From positions 1 to 37,118 of the forward strand of contig NZ_RCOG02000013.1 in NCBI RefSeq assembly GCF_009663685.2: a stretch of DNA of 37,118 nucleotides, read 5' to 3'. Shown here one piece after another: positions 8,257 through 17,433 of this stretch (the stretch's first letter is position 1; each line of letters opens with the position of its first letter). The notes below the pieces were generated by a model that did no database searches, was not told the DNA's origin, and saw only the letters and a list, made by a program, of their open reading frames with translations. Source of the stretch: Cupriavidus sp. U2. Lineage in GTDB: Bacteria; Pseudomonadota; Gammaproteobacteria; Burkholderiales; Burkholderiaceae. A program made the position numbers and the translations under genes.

Positions 8257-8496
8257 AGACACCCCAGGCCGCGCACGGCCCCGCGTGCCACGGCGCAACG
8301 CTAACCGTTTGTAAACATGCCAGCCCGGTTGGCGAGGGTAAAATAGCGGGCTTTTGCGTAACATCCCGGCATGCGGCGGCTCTGGCGCCCGACGGGACAA
8401 GGCAAATCCGGCACTGATCGATACAACAGCGCAGACGGTGGGGTGAACAGCCCCGCCGGCGGCGCAACCCCGCAAGCATCTCGAAGGAAAGGCAAG

Positions 8497-9150
8497 ATGG
8501 ATCTCGAAAAAGCCCGATTCAACATGATCGAACAGCAAATCCGCCCATGGGACGTGCTGGACCAGGAAATCCTGGACCTGCTGGCCGTGGTCAAGCGTGA
8601 GCAGTTCGTGCCGCAGGCCTACGCCGCGCTGGCTTTCGTCGACATGGAGATTCCGCTGCCGGGCGGCGAGAACATGATGCCCCCGCGCGTGGAAGCCCGC
8701 ATCCTGCAGGACCTGAACGTGCGCAAGCACGAGAACGTGCTGGAAATCGGCGCCGGTTCGGGCTACATGGCCGCGCTGCTGGCGGCCCGCGGCCGCCACG
8801 TGGTGACCGTCGACATCCGTCCGGAACTGGTGGCACTGGCTCGCCAGAACCTGGCCAATGCCGGCGTGACCAATGTGGAAGTGGCCGAAGGCAATGCCGC
8901 CGACGGCTGGGCCGTGGCCGCGCCGTACGACGTCATCTGCATCTCCGGCTCGCTGCCGGAACTGCCGCAGTCGATCCTGTCGCAGGTCAAGGTCGGTGGC
9001 CGTATCGCCGCCATCATCGGCACGGCGCCCGTGATGGAAGCCCGCATCATCACGCGCGTATCCGAGACCGAGTACCAGGTCGTGAATATCTTCGAGACGC
9101 TGGCCAAGCCGCTGCAGGGCGCCGCGCAGCCGTCGCGCTTCAAGTTCTGA
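8497..9150 (+). CDS. Protein-L-isoaspartate O-methyltransferase family protein
   Basis: The protein has 217 residues from the ATG at 8497, preceded by AAGGAAAGG. The longer open frame upstream lacks a ribosome-binding site and conserved sequence. The PCMT fold is clear: the N-terminal FNMIEQQIRPWDVLD, a conserved 'REQFVP' segment, and the SAM-binding loop VLEIGAGSGYMAALLA at about 81-96. The classical PCMT substrate segment is modified here (IPLPGGENMMPP rather than the usual TISQP), as in the TolC-linked betaproteobacterial subgroup. True isoaspartyl repair activity is therefore uncertain. It forms an operon with rhodanese (13-base gap) and the TolC-like gene. Confidence 0.88.
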   Translation: MDLEKARFNMIEQQIRPWDVLDQEILDLLAVVKREQFVPQAYAALAFVDMEIPLPGGENMMPPRVEARILQDLNVRKHENVLEIGAGSGYMAALLAARGRHVVTVDIRPELVALARQNLANAGVTNVEVAEGNAADGWAVAAPYDVICISGSLPELPQSILSQVKVGGRIAAIIGTAPVMEARIITRVSETEYQVVNIFETLAKPLQGAAQPSRFKF

Positions 9151-9163
9151 ACCGGAGCCAGCC

Positions 9164-9487
9164 ATGCAGGTAATTACCGCCCCCGAACTGGCGCAATGGC
9201 TGGCCGATGCCGGCCGCGCCAGGCCGGTGTTGCTGGATGTGCGCGAGGATCTGGAAGTGCGCACGGCCGCGATGCCCGGCATCACGCATATCCCGATGGG
9301 CCAGATCCCGGCCCGTCTGAACGACATCGACGAGGACGCCGAGATCGTCTGCATCTGCCACCACGGCGCACGCAGCATGCAGGTGGCCAGCTTCCTGGAG
9401 CGCCAGGGCTATGCCAAGGTCTGGAACCTGACCGGCGGCATCCACGCCTGGTCGACCCAGGTCGATCCGTCCGTTCCGCAGTATTGA
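9164..9487 (+). CDS. Single-domain rhodanese-like sulfurtransferase
   Basis: The protein has 107 residues and forms one rhodanese module: the LLDVRED strand-loop at 23-29, the active-site loop CHHGARS with the persulfide-forming Cys65, and NLTGGIHAW near the C-terminus. Such proteins carry sulfane sulfur between thiol acceptors; the physiological partner here is unknown. It lacks a signal peptide, so it is cytoplasmic. It lies between the methyltransferase and the TolC-like gene, an arrangement common in Burkholderiaceae. Confidence 0.93.
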   Translation: MQVITAPELAQWLADAGRARPVLLDVREDLEVRTAAMPGITHIPMGQIPARLNDIDEDAEIVCICHHGARSMQVASFLERQGYAKVWNLTGGIHAWSTQVDPSVPQY

Positions 9488-9649
9488 TCCGGAACCGGTC
9501 TCGGCAGCACGCCGGGGCCGTGCCACCGCGCAGCATCCCGGCCGTACCCGCAGCATCCGCAGCATCCGAAGTACCCCGTCCTGGCAGTATCACCCGTCGC
9601 AACCTATCGATCGTTGGCCGCGCGTGCCGCTGGCCGAGCTGGAGATGTC

Positions 9650-11128
9650 ATGAGTTTTGCGCTTTCCGCCGTGTCCGTTGCGGCCAGGAAACCCCTGGTG
9701 CTCGCGGCTGCCCTGCTCGCCTGGCTGCCCATGCCATCCGCGCTGGCCGCCGACCTGCTGCAGGTGTATCGCGACGCGCAAGCCAACGACGCCCAGTTCG
9801 CCAGTGCCCGCTCGCAATTGCTGGCCACGCGCGAGAAGCTGCCCCAGGGCCGTGCCGGCCTGCTGCCCCAGATCGCGGGCACGGCGGGCGCGCAGCGGAC
9901 CATGGCCGACTACAGCTCGCCGGTGGATACCACGCGCTACTTCAACGCCAACACCTGGGCGCTGCAATTGACACAGCCGCTGTTCCGCTGGGATCGCTGG
10001 GAAACCTACAAGCAGGGCGAACTGGCGTCGCTGGCGGGGGAAGTCACGTTCCAGCAGGCCCAGCTGGACCTGATCACGCGTGCGTCGCAGGCCTACTTCG
10101 ACGTGCTGGCCGCGCAGGACAACGTCTACCTGGCCGGCGCACAGAAGAAAGCCATCGGTGAGCAGTTGGAACAGGCCAAGCGCAACTTCGAGGTGGGCAC
10201 GGCCACGATCACCGACGCCAATGACGCGCAGGCCCGCTACGACCTGGCCACCTCAACCGAAATCGCCGCGCAGAGCGCGCTGGAGGTGACCCGCGCCACG
10301 CTGCAGCAGATCACCGGCAAACCCGTGGACGAACTCATGGGGCTGCGGCCCGAAGCCCAGATCCCTGGGCCTCAGCCGCCCGATGTGAACGCGTGGGCAT
10401 CGCAGGCCGAGCAAACCAATCCGCAGGTAGGACTGGCCAACTACAACCTGGAAACCGCCCAGCGCGAGACCAACAAGGCCAAGGCGGGCCACCTGCCTTC
10501 CGTGGATCTGGTGGCGTCCTACGGCTACACCAACGCCCAGGGCACGGCCACCCAGCTCAGCAACGTGGGCAGCCGCTACAACTCTGGCGTGGTCGGCGTG
10601 CAGCTGAATATTCCGATCTTCACGGGCGGCCAGATCCAGTCGCGGGTGCGCGAGACCCTGGCACTGGCCGACAAGGCCGCGAGCGACCTGGAATTCGCCC
10701 GCCGCACCGCCGCGCAACAGGCGCGCCAGACGTACTCCGGCGTTTTTAACGGGTTGGCCCAGGTCAAGGCGCTGGAAGCGGCGGAACGCTCGGCGCAGAG
10801 CGCCGTGGAATCGAACCAGCTGGGCTACGAAGTGGGCGTGCGCATCAATATCGACGTGCTCAACGCCGAAGCGCAACTGTTTTCCACGCGGCGCGACCTG
10901 TCCAAGGCCCGCTACGACACCATCATGAACGGCATGCGCCTGAAGGCGTCCACCGGCACGCTGTCGGAGGACGATGTGGTGCAGATCAACACGCTGCTGA
11001 CGCAGATGCCGGGGGCGATGTATAGGGTGCCGGGGAAGGCGCGGGTGGGGGCGGCTGGACCGTCACCAGAGCACGGCAAGGACGGGCGTCGGGCCACCAG
11101 TGCCCCGACGCGAGCCCCACATTCGTAA
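9650..11128 (+). CDS. tolC: TolC-family outer membrane channel protein
   Basis: The protein has 492 residues from the ATG at 9650. A signal peptide ends at about ALA33-A. Two repeated outer-membrane efflux protein domains follow: DLLQVYRDAQANDAQFASAR opens the first and NPQVGLANYNLETAQRETNKAKAGHLPSVD (in parts) opens the second. This is the TolC duplication that builds the trimeric beta-barrel and periplasmic alpha-tunnel. The Ala/Gln-rich heptads are the coiled-coil hairpins. The C-terminal ~35 residues are polar and variable. It is the exit duct for drug efflux pumps and type I secretion. It ends 8 bases from the convergent waaL gene. Confidence 0.94.
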   Translation: MSFALSAVSVAARKPLVLAAALLAWLPMPSALAADLLQVYRDAQANDAQFASARSQLLATREKLPQGRAGLLPQIAGTAGAQRTMADYSSPVDTTRYFNANTWALQLTQPLFRWDRWETYKQGELASLAGEVTFQQAQLDLITRASQAYFDVLAAQDNVYLAGAQKKAIGEQLEQAKRNFEVGTATITDANDAQARYDLATSTEIAAQSALEVTRATLQQITGKPVDELMGLRPEAQIPGPQPPDVNAWASQAEQTNPQVGLANYNLETAQRETNKAKAGHLPSVDLVASYGYTNAQGTATQLSNVGSRYNSGVVGVQLNIPIFTGGQIQSRVRETLALADKAASDLEFARRTAAQQARQTYSGVFNGLAQVKALEAAERSAQSAVESNQLGYEVGVRINIDVLNAEAQLFSTRRDLSKARYDTIMNGMRLKASTGTLSEDDVVQINTLLTQMPGAMYRVPGKARVGAAGPSPEHGKDGRRATSAPTRAPHS

Positions 11129-11135
11129 TGCGCCT

Positions 11136-12428
11136 CTAGGCGTTGCCTGTTGTGGAAACATGCGGGCCGGAACGTCTGCCGATCTCTGCACTCGAGCGTC
11201 GGCCAGCCCGCGCCTCACACACGGCCAATCCCAGAAGCAGCCCGATCACGCCTGCATAAAACACAATGTTGGCCTGATGCGCCAGCGTAACCTGCGTCAG
11301 TCCCGACAGCAGGGACGCCATCACGACGGCCAGCCCTGCGGCGCCGAGGCTCTGGCCGCGCTCATTGCCGATGGCACGGCATGCACGCAAGGAGCGCCAG
11401 AACAACGCCGCCGGCACCATGAACAGCCCGAGCAAGCCCAACACACCGGGTACGCCCGTGGTGGCAGCCGCCTCCACGAAATCGTTATGAGCGTGCTCGA
11501 GCATGCAAACCCCCGACTCCGTGCGCTGCTCGCAGTATGGCGCGGACTTTAATACCCGTGCGAACTGACCGACGCCCGCGCCAGTCCACGGATGATCCAG
11601 AAAGTAGTCAAATCCGATTTCCCACATCTGCAGGCGTGCGCCTACCGACGACTCTGCATCGCCATGTTCGAATTGCCGGACTTCCTGAACGACCCGGTTC
11701 ACGCGATCCGTCATCGGACTGCCAGGCACCACGAATAACGCTGCAACCAGCGCAGCAATGCTGGCACACGCCACGAGAAACATTCGCAGGCTGAACTGCC
11801 TGTATCGAACCAGCAAGAGCGGGAAAAGCGTGAGCAGCACGGCGAGCAAGGCGCCGCGTGTACCGTTCATCGCCAGAATAGGGACAGCACACAACACGTT
11901 GATCCAGGCCTCTGCGTGCGCTCGTGCGTTGTTACCCGGGCGTGCGAAGCCGACCAGTGCCAGCGCCGCCACCATGTTCGCAAATGCGATGGGTTGCACC
12001 CAGCCTGACGCCCGGTCCGTGTGCAACACCAGAAACTGATAGCTCACAATCAGCAACGCGCCAAAAAGCCCGAGAGTAATGCCGCTCCACAGCCTGTCGG
12101 GGCTCGGCGCTACGCGCACGATCATCCAGCACGTGAGCACTGCCAGCAATGCACGCGATGGGTTGTCAATGACATTCCAGGGCGTGTGGTGATATAACTT
12201 CGACGCCAGATAGACAGCGAGGAAAACCAGTACAGAGATCGCCAGCGGCACCAAGGCGTCGGCATGACGGCGCCATTCGCGTCCGAGTCCGCGCCAGCCG
12301 AGTAGAAGCAGCACCCCGACTCCAGCCAGGAATACGCCGGCACCCCGCGGCACGCACAGGATCAGTATTGGAAATGCGAAGACGAGTGCGTCGCACAACG
12401 TCGACAGCCAGTTGTTGCGGATTGTCAT
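11136..12428 (-). CDS. waaL: O-antigen ligase WaaL family
   Basis: The 430-residue polytopic membrane protein has about 10-12 hydrophobic helices. Its long periplasmic loop carries the Wzy_C/WaaL features: SSVGARLQMWEIG, HPWTGAGVGQF and the HAHNDFVEAAATTGV motif, whose His is important for ligation in characterised WaaL proteins. WaaL moves the finished O-antigen from undecaprenyl diphosphate onto the lipid A-core in the periplasm. The basic segments (REWRRH, RYRQ) sit at predicted cytoplasmic loops. It lies next to the core biosynthesis genes on the same strand. A Wzy polymerase is the main alternative, but a separate EpsG-like Wzy candidate exists at 30636, which supports the ligase call. 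Confidence 0.85.
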   Translation of the reverse strand: MTIRNNWLSTLCDALVFAFPILILCVPRGAGVFLAGVGVLLLLGWRGLGREWRRHADALVPLAISVLVFLAVYLASKLYHHTPWNVIDNPSRALLAVLTCWMIVRVAPSPDRLWSGITLGLFGALLIVSYQFLVLHTDRASGWVQPIAFANMVAALALVGFARPGNNARAHAEAWINVLCAVPILAMNGTRGALLAVLLTLFPLLLVRYRQFSLRMFLVACASIAALVAALFVVPGSPMTDRVNRVVQEVRQFEHGDAESSVGARLQMWEIGFDYFLDHPWTGAGVGQFARVLKSAPYCEQRTESGVCMLEHAHNDFVEAAATTGVPGVLGLLGLFMVPAALFWRSLRACRAIGNERGQSLGAAGLAVVMASLLSGLTQVTLAHQANIVFYAGVIGLLLGLAVCEARAGRRSSAEIGRRSGPHVSTTGNA

Positions 12429-12516
12429 GAGAGCGAGCTAGTGACGCAAGCAGCACCACATTGCGTGATAGCTGCGGGGCCGTCAAATCAACCCGCCATT
12501 CTAATCCATCCCCCTT

Positions 12517-13338
12517 TCACTTCCCCCTACGCCGCTCCACCACCTCCAGCAATTGCCACCGAATGGCCGTCGCGTCCGCCGGAGGATTCGGCACCTGGTA
12601 CTCCCTCACCCGCAGCTTGTACGTGACGCCCGGTTCGAAATCGAGGCCCTCGATCGGCCCGTACCAGAGTTGCCACGGCGCATCGGGCGATTCCCGCCAG
12701 CGGTAGCACTGCAGCTTGCCGGCACCGGTGCATTCCACGCGCTGTGAATCGATATAGACGATCTTCTCCCGGCCGGGCACGGCGCCCGTTGCGGGGTCCA
12801 CCTTGTCGCCGCGCCGGCCTACGCCTTCCCGTTCGACAAACTGCAACAGATCGCCATCGGCCGTCTTCCAGATGATCTGGCGGCCCGTGGCGCCGGCGGA
12901 CGGCTGCGTGCCGACAGTCGTAAAGGGCGACTGCATCGCCTTGAGGAGGGCCGACTCCGTTTCCATCCGAGGGCCCGGACACGCCATGCGCGTGCCCGCC
13001 ACGTGGTCGAACCGGATGCCGGTCTGTGTCTTGCCGTAGCCGCCGGTAAAGCGGTTGCAGCCGCTGGTGCCGTTGACGGTGCCCTGCGACGAATCAATGC
13101 CGTCGCTGAAATTGAAGACAATCGGCTCGCCGTTGTCGCCGTGCGGAATGTCACGCACCGTGCCATCCGGCATCTGCCAGCGCACCAGCTCCCAGCGGCT
13201 GGGGCCGCTGGAGCGGGTTTCATTCAGGGTGGCACTGGCCGATGGATTGTCGGGTGGCTGGCCCGTGGCACAAGCCGACAGGATGGCGGCCGCGCCAAGC
13301 AGCAAAGTCATGACAAGGGGACGCAGAACGCTTTGCAT
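12517..13338 (-). CDS. META and DUF4377 domain lipoprotein
   Basis: The 273-residue protein begins with a signal sequence and lipobox LSAC, with lipidated Cys23. Residues about 47-140 form a META (HslJ-like) domain: WELVRW, then the NGTSGCNRFTGGY signature, then an RMACPGP Cys-containing motif. The C-terminal part (about 185-268, with REKIVYIDSQRVECTG and YGPIEGLDFEPGVTYKLRV) matches DUF4377, often fused to META. META proteins are linked to stress or antibiotic (novobiocin) tolerance in E. coli HslJ, but the mechanism is unknown. It lies within the LPS block, 88 bases upstream of waaL, and may be co-transcribed with it. Confidence 0.87.
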   Translation of the reverse strand: MQSVLRPLVMTLLLGAAAILSACATGQPPDNPSASATLNETRSSGPSRWELVRWQMPDGTVRDIPHGDNGEPIVFNFSDGIDSSQGTVNGTSGCNRFTGGYGKTQTGIRFDHVAGTRMACPGPRMETESALLKAMQSPFTTVGTQPSAGATGRQIIWKTADGDLLQFVEREGVGRRGDKVDPATGAVPGREKIVYIDSQRVECTGAGKLQCYRWRESPDAPWQLWYGPIEGLDFEPGVTYKLRVREYQVPNPPADATAIRWQLLEVVERRRGK

Positions 13339-13424
13339 GGGTCGACTCCTTCAGACTGCCGCGCGACAAGCGCAGCAACATCCACAATATCGATCAGTCT
13401 AGCGTCCCGAGCGCCGTCTGTATG

Positions 13425-14699
13425 TCAGCGCAACACTGGCGCCAGCGCCCCAATCGTCCTCGCCGTCGCCCCCCGATGCAGCCCCGCGAACGTCAGCGCG
13501 TTCGCACGCATCTCGGCCAGGCGGGCGGGCTCGCCCAGTACGCCGGCTGCCGCGGCCATCAGTTCGTCGGCGTTGCCGACGCGCAGGCAGGCGCCGGCGG
13601 CGATGGCATCCTCGGTGGCTTGTGCGAAGTTGAAGGTATGCAGCCCCATCAGCACCGGCGTGCCGGCCGCGCAGGCCTCGATCAGGTTCTGCCCGCCCAG
13701 CGGGATCAGGCTGCCGCCGATATAGGCGATGTCCGATGCCGCGTAGTACATCGCCATTTCGCCCATCGAATCGCCGAGCACGATGTCGGCAGTGATCGGT
13801 TCCGCCACCTGGTCGATGTCGAGTGCGCTGCGGCGCTGGACCGAGAACCCGGCGCGCGTGGCCATGGCGGCAACCTCATCAAACCGCTGCGGATGGCGCG
13901 GCACCAGCAGCAGCGCGGGACGCGTCTCGCCGGGCCAGCGCGAGAAAGCCTCCAGGATCAGCGGCTCTTCGCCCTCGCGCGTGCTGGCGGCCGCCAGCAC
14001 CTGCCGGCCGGCAAACGCACGCCGCAACTGCTGCCCGCGCGCCATGCCGGCTTCCGGCGGCTGCATGTCGAACTTCAGGTTGCCGGTGATCTGCACTGCT
14101 TTTACGCCCAGCTCCCGATACCGCTCGGCATCGCCCGGCGTCTGGGCCAGCACCATCGTGAAATCGTTGTACAACGAAGCCGCCGCACTGCCGAAGCGCG
14201 CGGTACGCCGAAAGCTGCGCGGCGACAGCCGGGCGTTGACCAGAAACAGCGGCACGCCGGCGCGCCGGGTCACATGCACCAGGTTCGGCCAGACCTCCGT
14301 TTCCATGATCAGCCCGGCATCCGGCCGGAAATACGCCAGGAAGCGCCGCACCATGCAGGGCACGTCATAGGGCAGGTAGCACTGCTGCACGCGCGGGTTG
14401 CTGCCATAAAGCTGCGCGCCGGTCTGCCGCCCGGTAGGCGTCATGTGCGTCAGCAGCAGCCGGTGCTGCGGATAGGCGGCCAGCAAGGCGTCGATCAGCG
14501 GCTGCGCGGCGCGCGTTTCGCCAACCGATACGGCATGGACCCACAGCCACGGGCCATCGGACGGCAGGTCGTCATAGCGCCCAAGGCGTTCGCCCACGTG
14601 ATGGAGATAGCCGGGTTCCTTGCGCGACCGCCACGTCAGGCGCAGCAGCGCCAGTGGCAGGATCACCAGCCACAGCAAGGTATAAACGATTCGAAGCAT
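13425..14699 (-). CDS. waaA: 3-deoxy-D-manno-octulosonic acid (Kdo) transferase WaaA
   Basis: WaaA (KdtA) adds Kdo from CMP-Kdo to lipid IVA at the inner membrane's cytoplasmic face, a step essential for the LPS core. The 424-residue protein has a single N-terminal membrane anchor (LLWLVILPLALL) and then GERLGRY and HAVSVGET, where Glu61 is the conserved catalytic base. METEVWPNL and the C-terminal GGQNLIEACAAGTPVLMG donor-binding motif complete the GT-B family pattern. The start codon overlaps the waaC stop codon by one base (TGATG), so translation is coupled. Confidence 0.95.
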   Translation of the reverse strand: MLRIVYTLLWLVILPLALLRLTWRSRKEPGYLHHVGERLGRYDDLPSDGPWLWVHAVSVGETRAAQPLIDALLAAYPQHRLLLTHMTPTGRQTGAQLYGSNPRVQQCYLPYDVPCMVRRFLAYFRPDAGLIMETEVWPNLVHVTRRAGVPLFLVNARLSPRSFRRTARFGSAAASLYNDFTMVLAQTPGDAERYRELGVKAVQITGNLKFDMQPPEAGMARGQQLRRAFAGRQVLAAASTREGEEPLILEAFSRWPGETRPALLLVPRHPQRFDEVAAMATRAGFSVQRRSALDIDQVAEPITADIVLGDSMGEMAMYYAASDIAYIGGSLIPLGGQNLIEACAAGTPVLMGLHTFNFAQATEDAIAAGACLRVGNADELMAAAAGVLGEPARLAEMRANALTFAGLHRGATARTIGALAPVLR

Positions 14700-15787
14700 C
14701 AGATGGAGACTCCGCGCACGCGCCGTGCGGCGGCATAAACCTCATCGACGTCGGGCACGATGCCGTCGTCGCCCACGTTGGCGATGCGGTCCGACCAGTA
14801 GCCTTCGGTCTTCCAGCGCCACGTGGCGGTATAGATTTCGACGGTCGGCCGGCACAGCGCCGCGGCGATGTGCACCAGGCCGGTATCGACGCCGATGACC
14901 ACCTCGGCCCGGTTGATCAGGCCGAAGCCCTGCATTACCGAGAAACGCGGCAGCACCTGCGCGCCGGGCATGCCGGCGGCCAGCGCCTCGGCGTCGCGCC
15001 TTTCGGATTCGCTGCCCCACGGCAGCAGCACGGCGAGCCCCTCCGCATGCAGCTTCTGCCCCAGCGCATGCCAGTTCGCCACCGGCCAGCGTTTCTTCGC
15101 GCCCGCCGTGGCGTGGAAGCAGACCGCGTAGCGTGCCGGCAGGCCGGCCCAGAGCGGATCGTCGACATGCAGCGTGCTGGCGGTCGGTCCGAAGAAGCGC
15201 GGCGGCTCCGGCGGTGTGGTCCCCGTCAGCGCAGCCCCGATCAGGCGCGAACGCCGCACGGAGTGGGTCTGCCGGGGCACCGTCACCGGCGTCGTGTAGA
15301 ACAGCCGCGCGGCGGGCTCATAGCCCGAGCCCTGCGTGGCATTGCCCAGCCCGATCACCGGAGCGCCGGCGGCGCGGGCCGCCGTGCGGGCGACGATGGC
15401 GGTCTTGAGCAGGCCCTGCGTCTCCAGCACGGCGTCGTAGGCCTGTTCGCGGATGGCCGCGCGCAGCGCGCCCAGCTCGGCCCAGGTGTCGCCCTGCCAG
15501 AACCGCTTGCGCCAGCGCCGCAACGCGAACGGGATCACGCGGCGCACCTCGGGCAGCAGTTTCACCAGGTCGACGTAGCCCTCTTCCACCACCCAGTCGA
15601 TCTCGGCCTCGGGCCAGCGCGCGCGCAGGTCATGCACCAGCGGCATGTTATGCACGACGTCACCGAGCGACGACACCTTGACGATCAGGATGCGTGGCCG
15701 GGCGGGAAGCGCAAAGCCCCCCGCCGCCAGCGGCCGCGGCGGGGTCTCGGCCGATGGCTGCACGACCTCAGAACGGGAGCTTTGCAT
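14699..15787 (-). CDS. waaC: Lipopolysaccharide heptosyltransferase I WaaC
   Basis: WaaC transfers the first L-glycero-D-manno-heptose from ADP-heptose to Kdo2-lipid A. The 362-residue protein has the glycosyltransferase family 9 pattern: RILIVKVSSLGDVVHNMP near residue 32, with the catalytic Asp in SLGDV; FHATAGAKKRWP, where the Lys helps bind heptose; and GVDTGLVHIAAAL near the C-terminus. About 30 polar residues precede the first strand, more than in E. coli. The start codon overlaps the end of the upstream phosphohexomutase gene by 20 bases, so the manB-like gene, waaC and waaA form one unit. Confidence 0.94.
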   Translation of the reverse strand: MQSSRSEVVQPSAETPPRPLAAGGFALPARPRILIVKVSSLGDVVHNMPLVHDLRARWPEAEIDWVVEEGYVDLVKLLPEVRRVIPFALRRWRKRFWQGDTWAELGALRAAIREQAYDAVLETQGLLKTAIVARTAARAAGAPVIGLGNATQGSGYEPAARLFYTTPVTVPRQTHSVRRSRLIGAALTGTTPPEPPRFFGPTASTLHVDDPLWAGLPARYAVCFHATAGAKKRWPVANWHALGQKLHAEGLAVLLPWGSESERRDAEALAAGMPGAQVLPRFSVMQGFGLINRAEVVIGVDTGLVHIAAALCRPTVEIYTATWRWKTEGYWSDRIANVGDDGIVPDVDEVYAAARRVRGVSI

Positions 15788-17153
15788 CCGGTTTTTCCGC
15801 GAGGATCACGCGCTTGAATTCGGCCTGGATGCGCGCCAGCGCGGCATCGTTGTCGGCCTCGAAGCGCATTACCACCACAGGCGTGGTGTTCGACGGCCGG
15901 GCCAGGCCGAAACCGTCCGGATATTCCACGCGCACGCCGTCGATCGTGATCACTTCCTTCGCGCCCTCGAACTTCGCGTTGGCGCGGATCTTGTCGAGCA
16001 GCGTGAAGGCCTCGCCCTCGGCGACCTTGAGCTGCAGCTCCGGCGTGCAGTTCGAGTTCGGCAGCGCATTCAGCACGGCGCTCGGGTCGGCGTGGCGCGA
16101 CAGGATTTCCAGCAGCCGTGCGCCCGTGTACAGGCCGTCGTCAAAGCCGTACCAGCGGTCCTTGAAGAACACGTGGCCGCTCATCTCGCCGGCGATTGGC
16201 GCGCCCGTTTCCTTGAGCTTGGCCTTGACCAGCGAATGGCCGGTCTTCCACATCAGCGGCTCGCCACCGTGCTGGCGAATCCACGGCGCCAGCTTGCCCG
16301 TGCATTTCACGTCGTAGATAACCTGCTGGCCGGGGTTGCGCGACAGGATTTCCTCGGCAAACAGCATCAGCTGGCGATCCGGGAAGATGACCTGCCCGTC
16401 CTTGGTCACCACGCCCAGACGGTCGCCGTCGCCATCGAAGGCCAGGCCCAGTTCGCAATCGGTCTCGCGCAGGCACTTCATCAGGTCCTGCAGGTTTTCC
16501 ACATGCGCGGGATCGGGGTGATGGTTCGGGAAATGGCCGTCGACATCGCAGAACAGCTCCACGACCTCGCAGCCCAGCCCGCGGAACAGGTCGCCCACGA
16601 ACGCCCCGGCCACGCCGTTTCCGGCATCCAGCGCAATCTTCATCGGACGCGTGAGCTTGACGTCGCCGATGATGCGGTCCAGGTACTGCTGGCGGACGTC
16701 CACCAGCTTGTAGCTGCCGCCGCCCTTCGTAAAGTTGCCCGCGTCGATGCGCTGGCGCAGGGCCTGGATCTGATCGCCATAGATGGCCTTGCCGCCCAGC
16801 ACCATCTTGAAACCGTTGTAGTCGGGCGGGTTGTGGCTGCCGGTCACCATGATGCCGGACGTGGCGCGGCGGCCATCCAGCTCGATATTGGTACCGAAAT
16901 ACACCATCGGCGTGGCAACCATGCCGACATCGATCACGTCCAGGCCGGCGGCGCGCAGGCCTTCGACCAGCCCGCCCAGCAGATCCGGCCCGGAGAGCCG
17001 GCCATCGCGGCCCACCACTACGGTTTTCTCGCCAAGTTCGACGGCGGCCGAGCCGAACGACAGGCCGATGAAGCGGGCCACTTCCGGGGTCAGCGTCTTG
17101 CCGACGATGCCGCGGATGTCATAGGCCTTGAAGATCGAGGGATCAATTTGCAT
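15768..17153 (-). CDS. manB: Phosphomannomutase/phosphoglucomutase (AlgC/ManB type)
   Basis: The enzyme interconverts hexose-6- and hexose-1-phosphates and supplies sugar-1-phosphates for nucleotide-sugar synthesis. The 461-residue protein, starting at ATG 17153, shows the four domains of the alpha-D-phosphohexomutase superfamily. FKAYDIRGIVG opens it; the phosphoserine loop TGSHNPPDYNG holds Ser106; the metal loop is DGDGDRLG; the sugar-binding loop is GEMSGHVFF; and the phosphate-binding loop RPSNTTP lies at the C-terminus. Substrate (mannose, glucose or both) cannot be decided from sequence. It is the first gene of the unit with waaC and waaA and diverges from the glycan operon. Confidence 0.93.
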   Translation of the reverse strand: MQIDPSIFKAYDIRGIVGKTLTPEVARFIGLSFGSAAVELGEKTVVVGRDGRLSGPDLLGGLVEGLRAAGLDVIDVGMVATPMVYFGTNIELDGRRATSGIMVTGSHNPPDYNGFKMVLGGKAIYGDQIQALRQRIDAGNFTKGGGSYKLVDVRQQYLDRIIGDVKLTRPMKIALDAGNGVAGAFVGDLFRGLGCEVVELFCDVDGHFPNHHPDPAHVENLQDLMKCLRETDCELGLAFDGDGDRLGVVTKDGQVIFPDRQLMLFAEEILSRNPGQQVIYDVKCTGKLAPWIRQHGGEPLMWKTGHSLVKAKLKETGAPIAGEMSGHVFFKDRWYGFDDGLYTGARLLEILSRHADPSAVLNALPNSNCTPELQLKVAEGEAFTLLDKIRANAKFEGAKEVITIDGVRVEYPDGFGLARPSNTTPVVVMRFEADNDAALARIQAEFKRVILAEKPDAKLPF

Positions 17154-17272
17154 GTGGCTTCCTGGAGACAAGGTTCATCGTGCGATTCCACCCCGTGGCG
17201 GGACGCCTCGGGAGGGGCGCGGGCAGGGCGCCAAAAAGCCGTATTGTGCCGGATTGCGCGTGGCGCAGGCGC

Positions 17273-17318
17273 TATAATCGCCTTCAGCCGCCCCCTCAGG
17301 GGAATTTTTCGGCGCTTT
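17273..17318 (+). promoter_or_regulatory. Candidate -10 box and leader hairpins ahead of the glycan operon
   Basis: A perfect TATAAT lies at 17273-17278, but no good -35 box sits 16-18 bases upstream. Nine bases on, GCCG (17287-17290) and CGGC (17310-17313) flank a small CCCC-TCA-GGGG stem-loop, and T runs follow both stems. This could form a short transcription attenuator in the leader, or simply be a terminator. Spacing to the first gene is about 115 bases. Confidence 0.3.
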
Positions 17319-17433
17319 TTGACTGCCGTCGGTCTGTCCGCGCACGTTTTTTCCGACAACCGATCCAATCAGAGACGGCCGACGGGCGTCCGCCGCATTG
17401 CTGCGCTGCCATCCCCTGTTCGAGACTCCGCCA

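Noticed and set aside
7402..9378. A very long minus-strand open frame (658 codons) opposite the TetR and methyltransferase genes
   Set aside because: It is antisense to two clear families with motifs and ribosome-binding sites, and its protein is a low-complexity Arg/Ala/His/Gln mix with no domain.
11131..11142. Small inverted repeat CGCC-TCTA-GGCG between tolC and waaL as a terminator
   Set aside because: The stem is only four bases with no T run; too weak to call.
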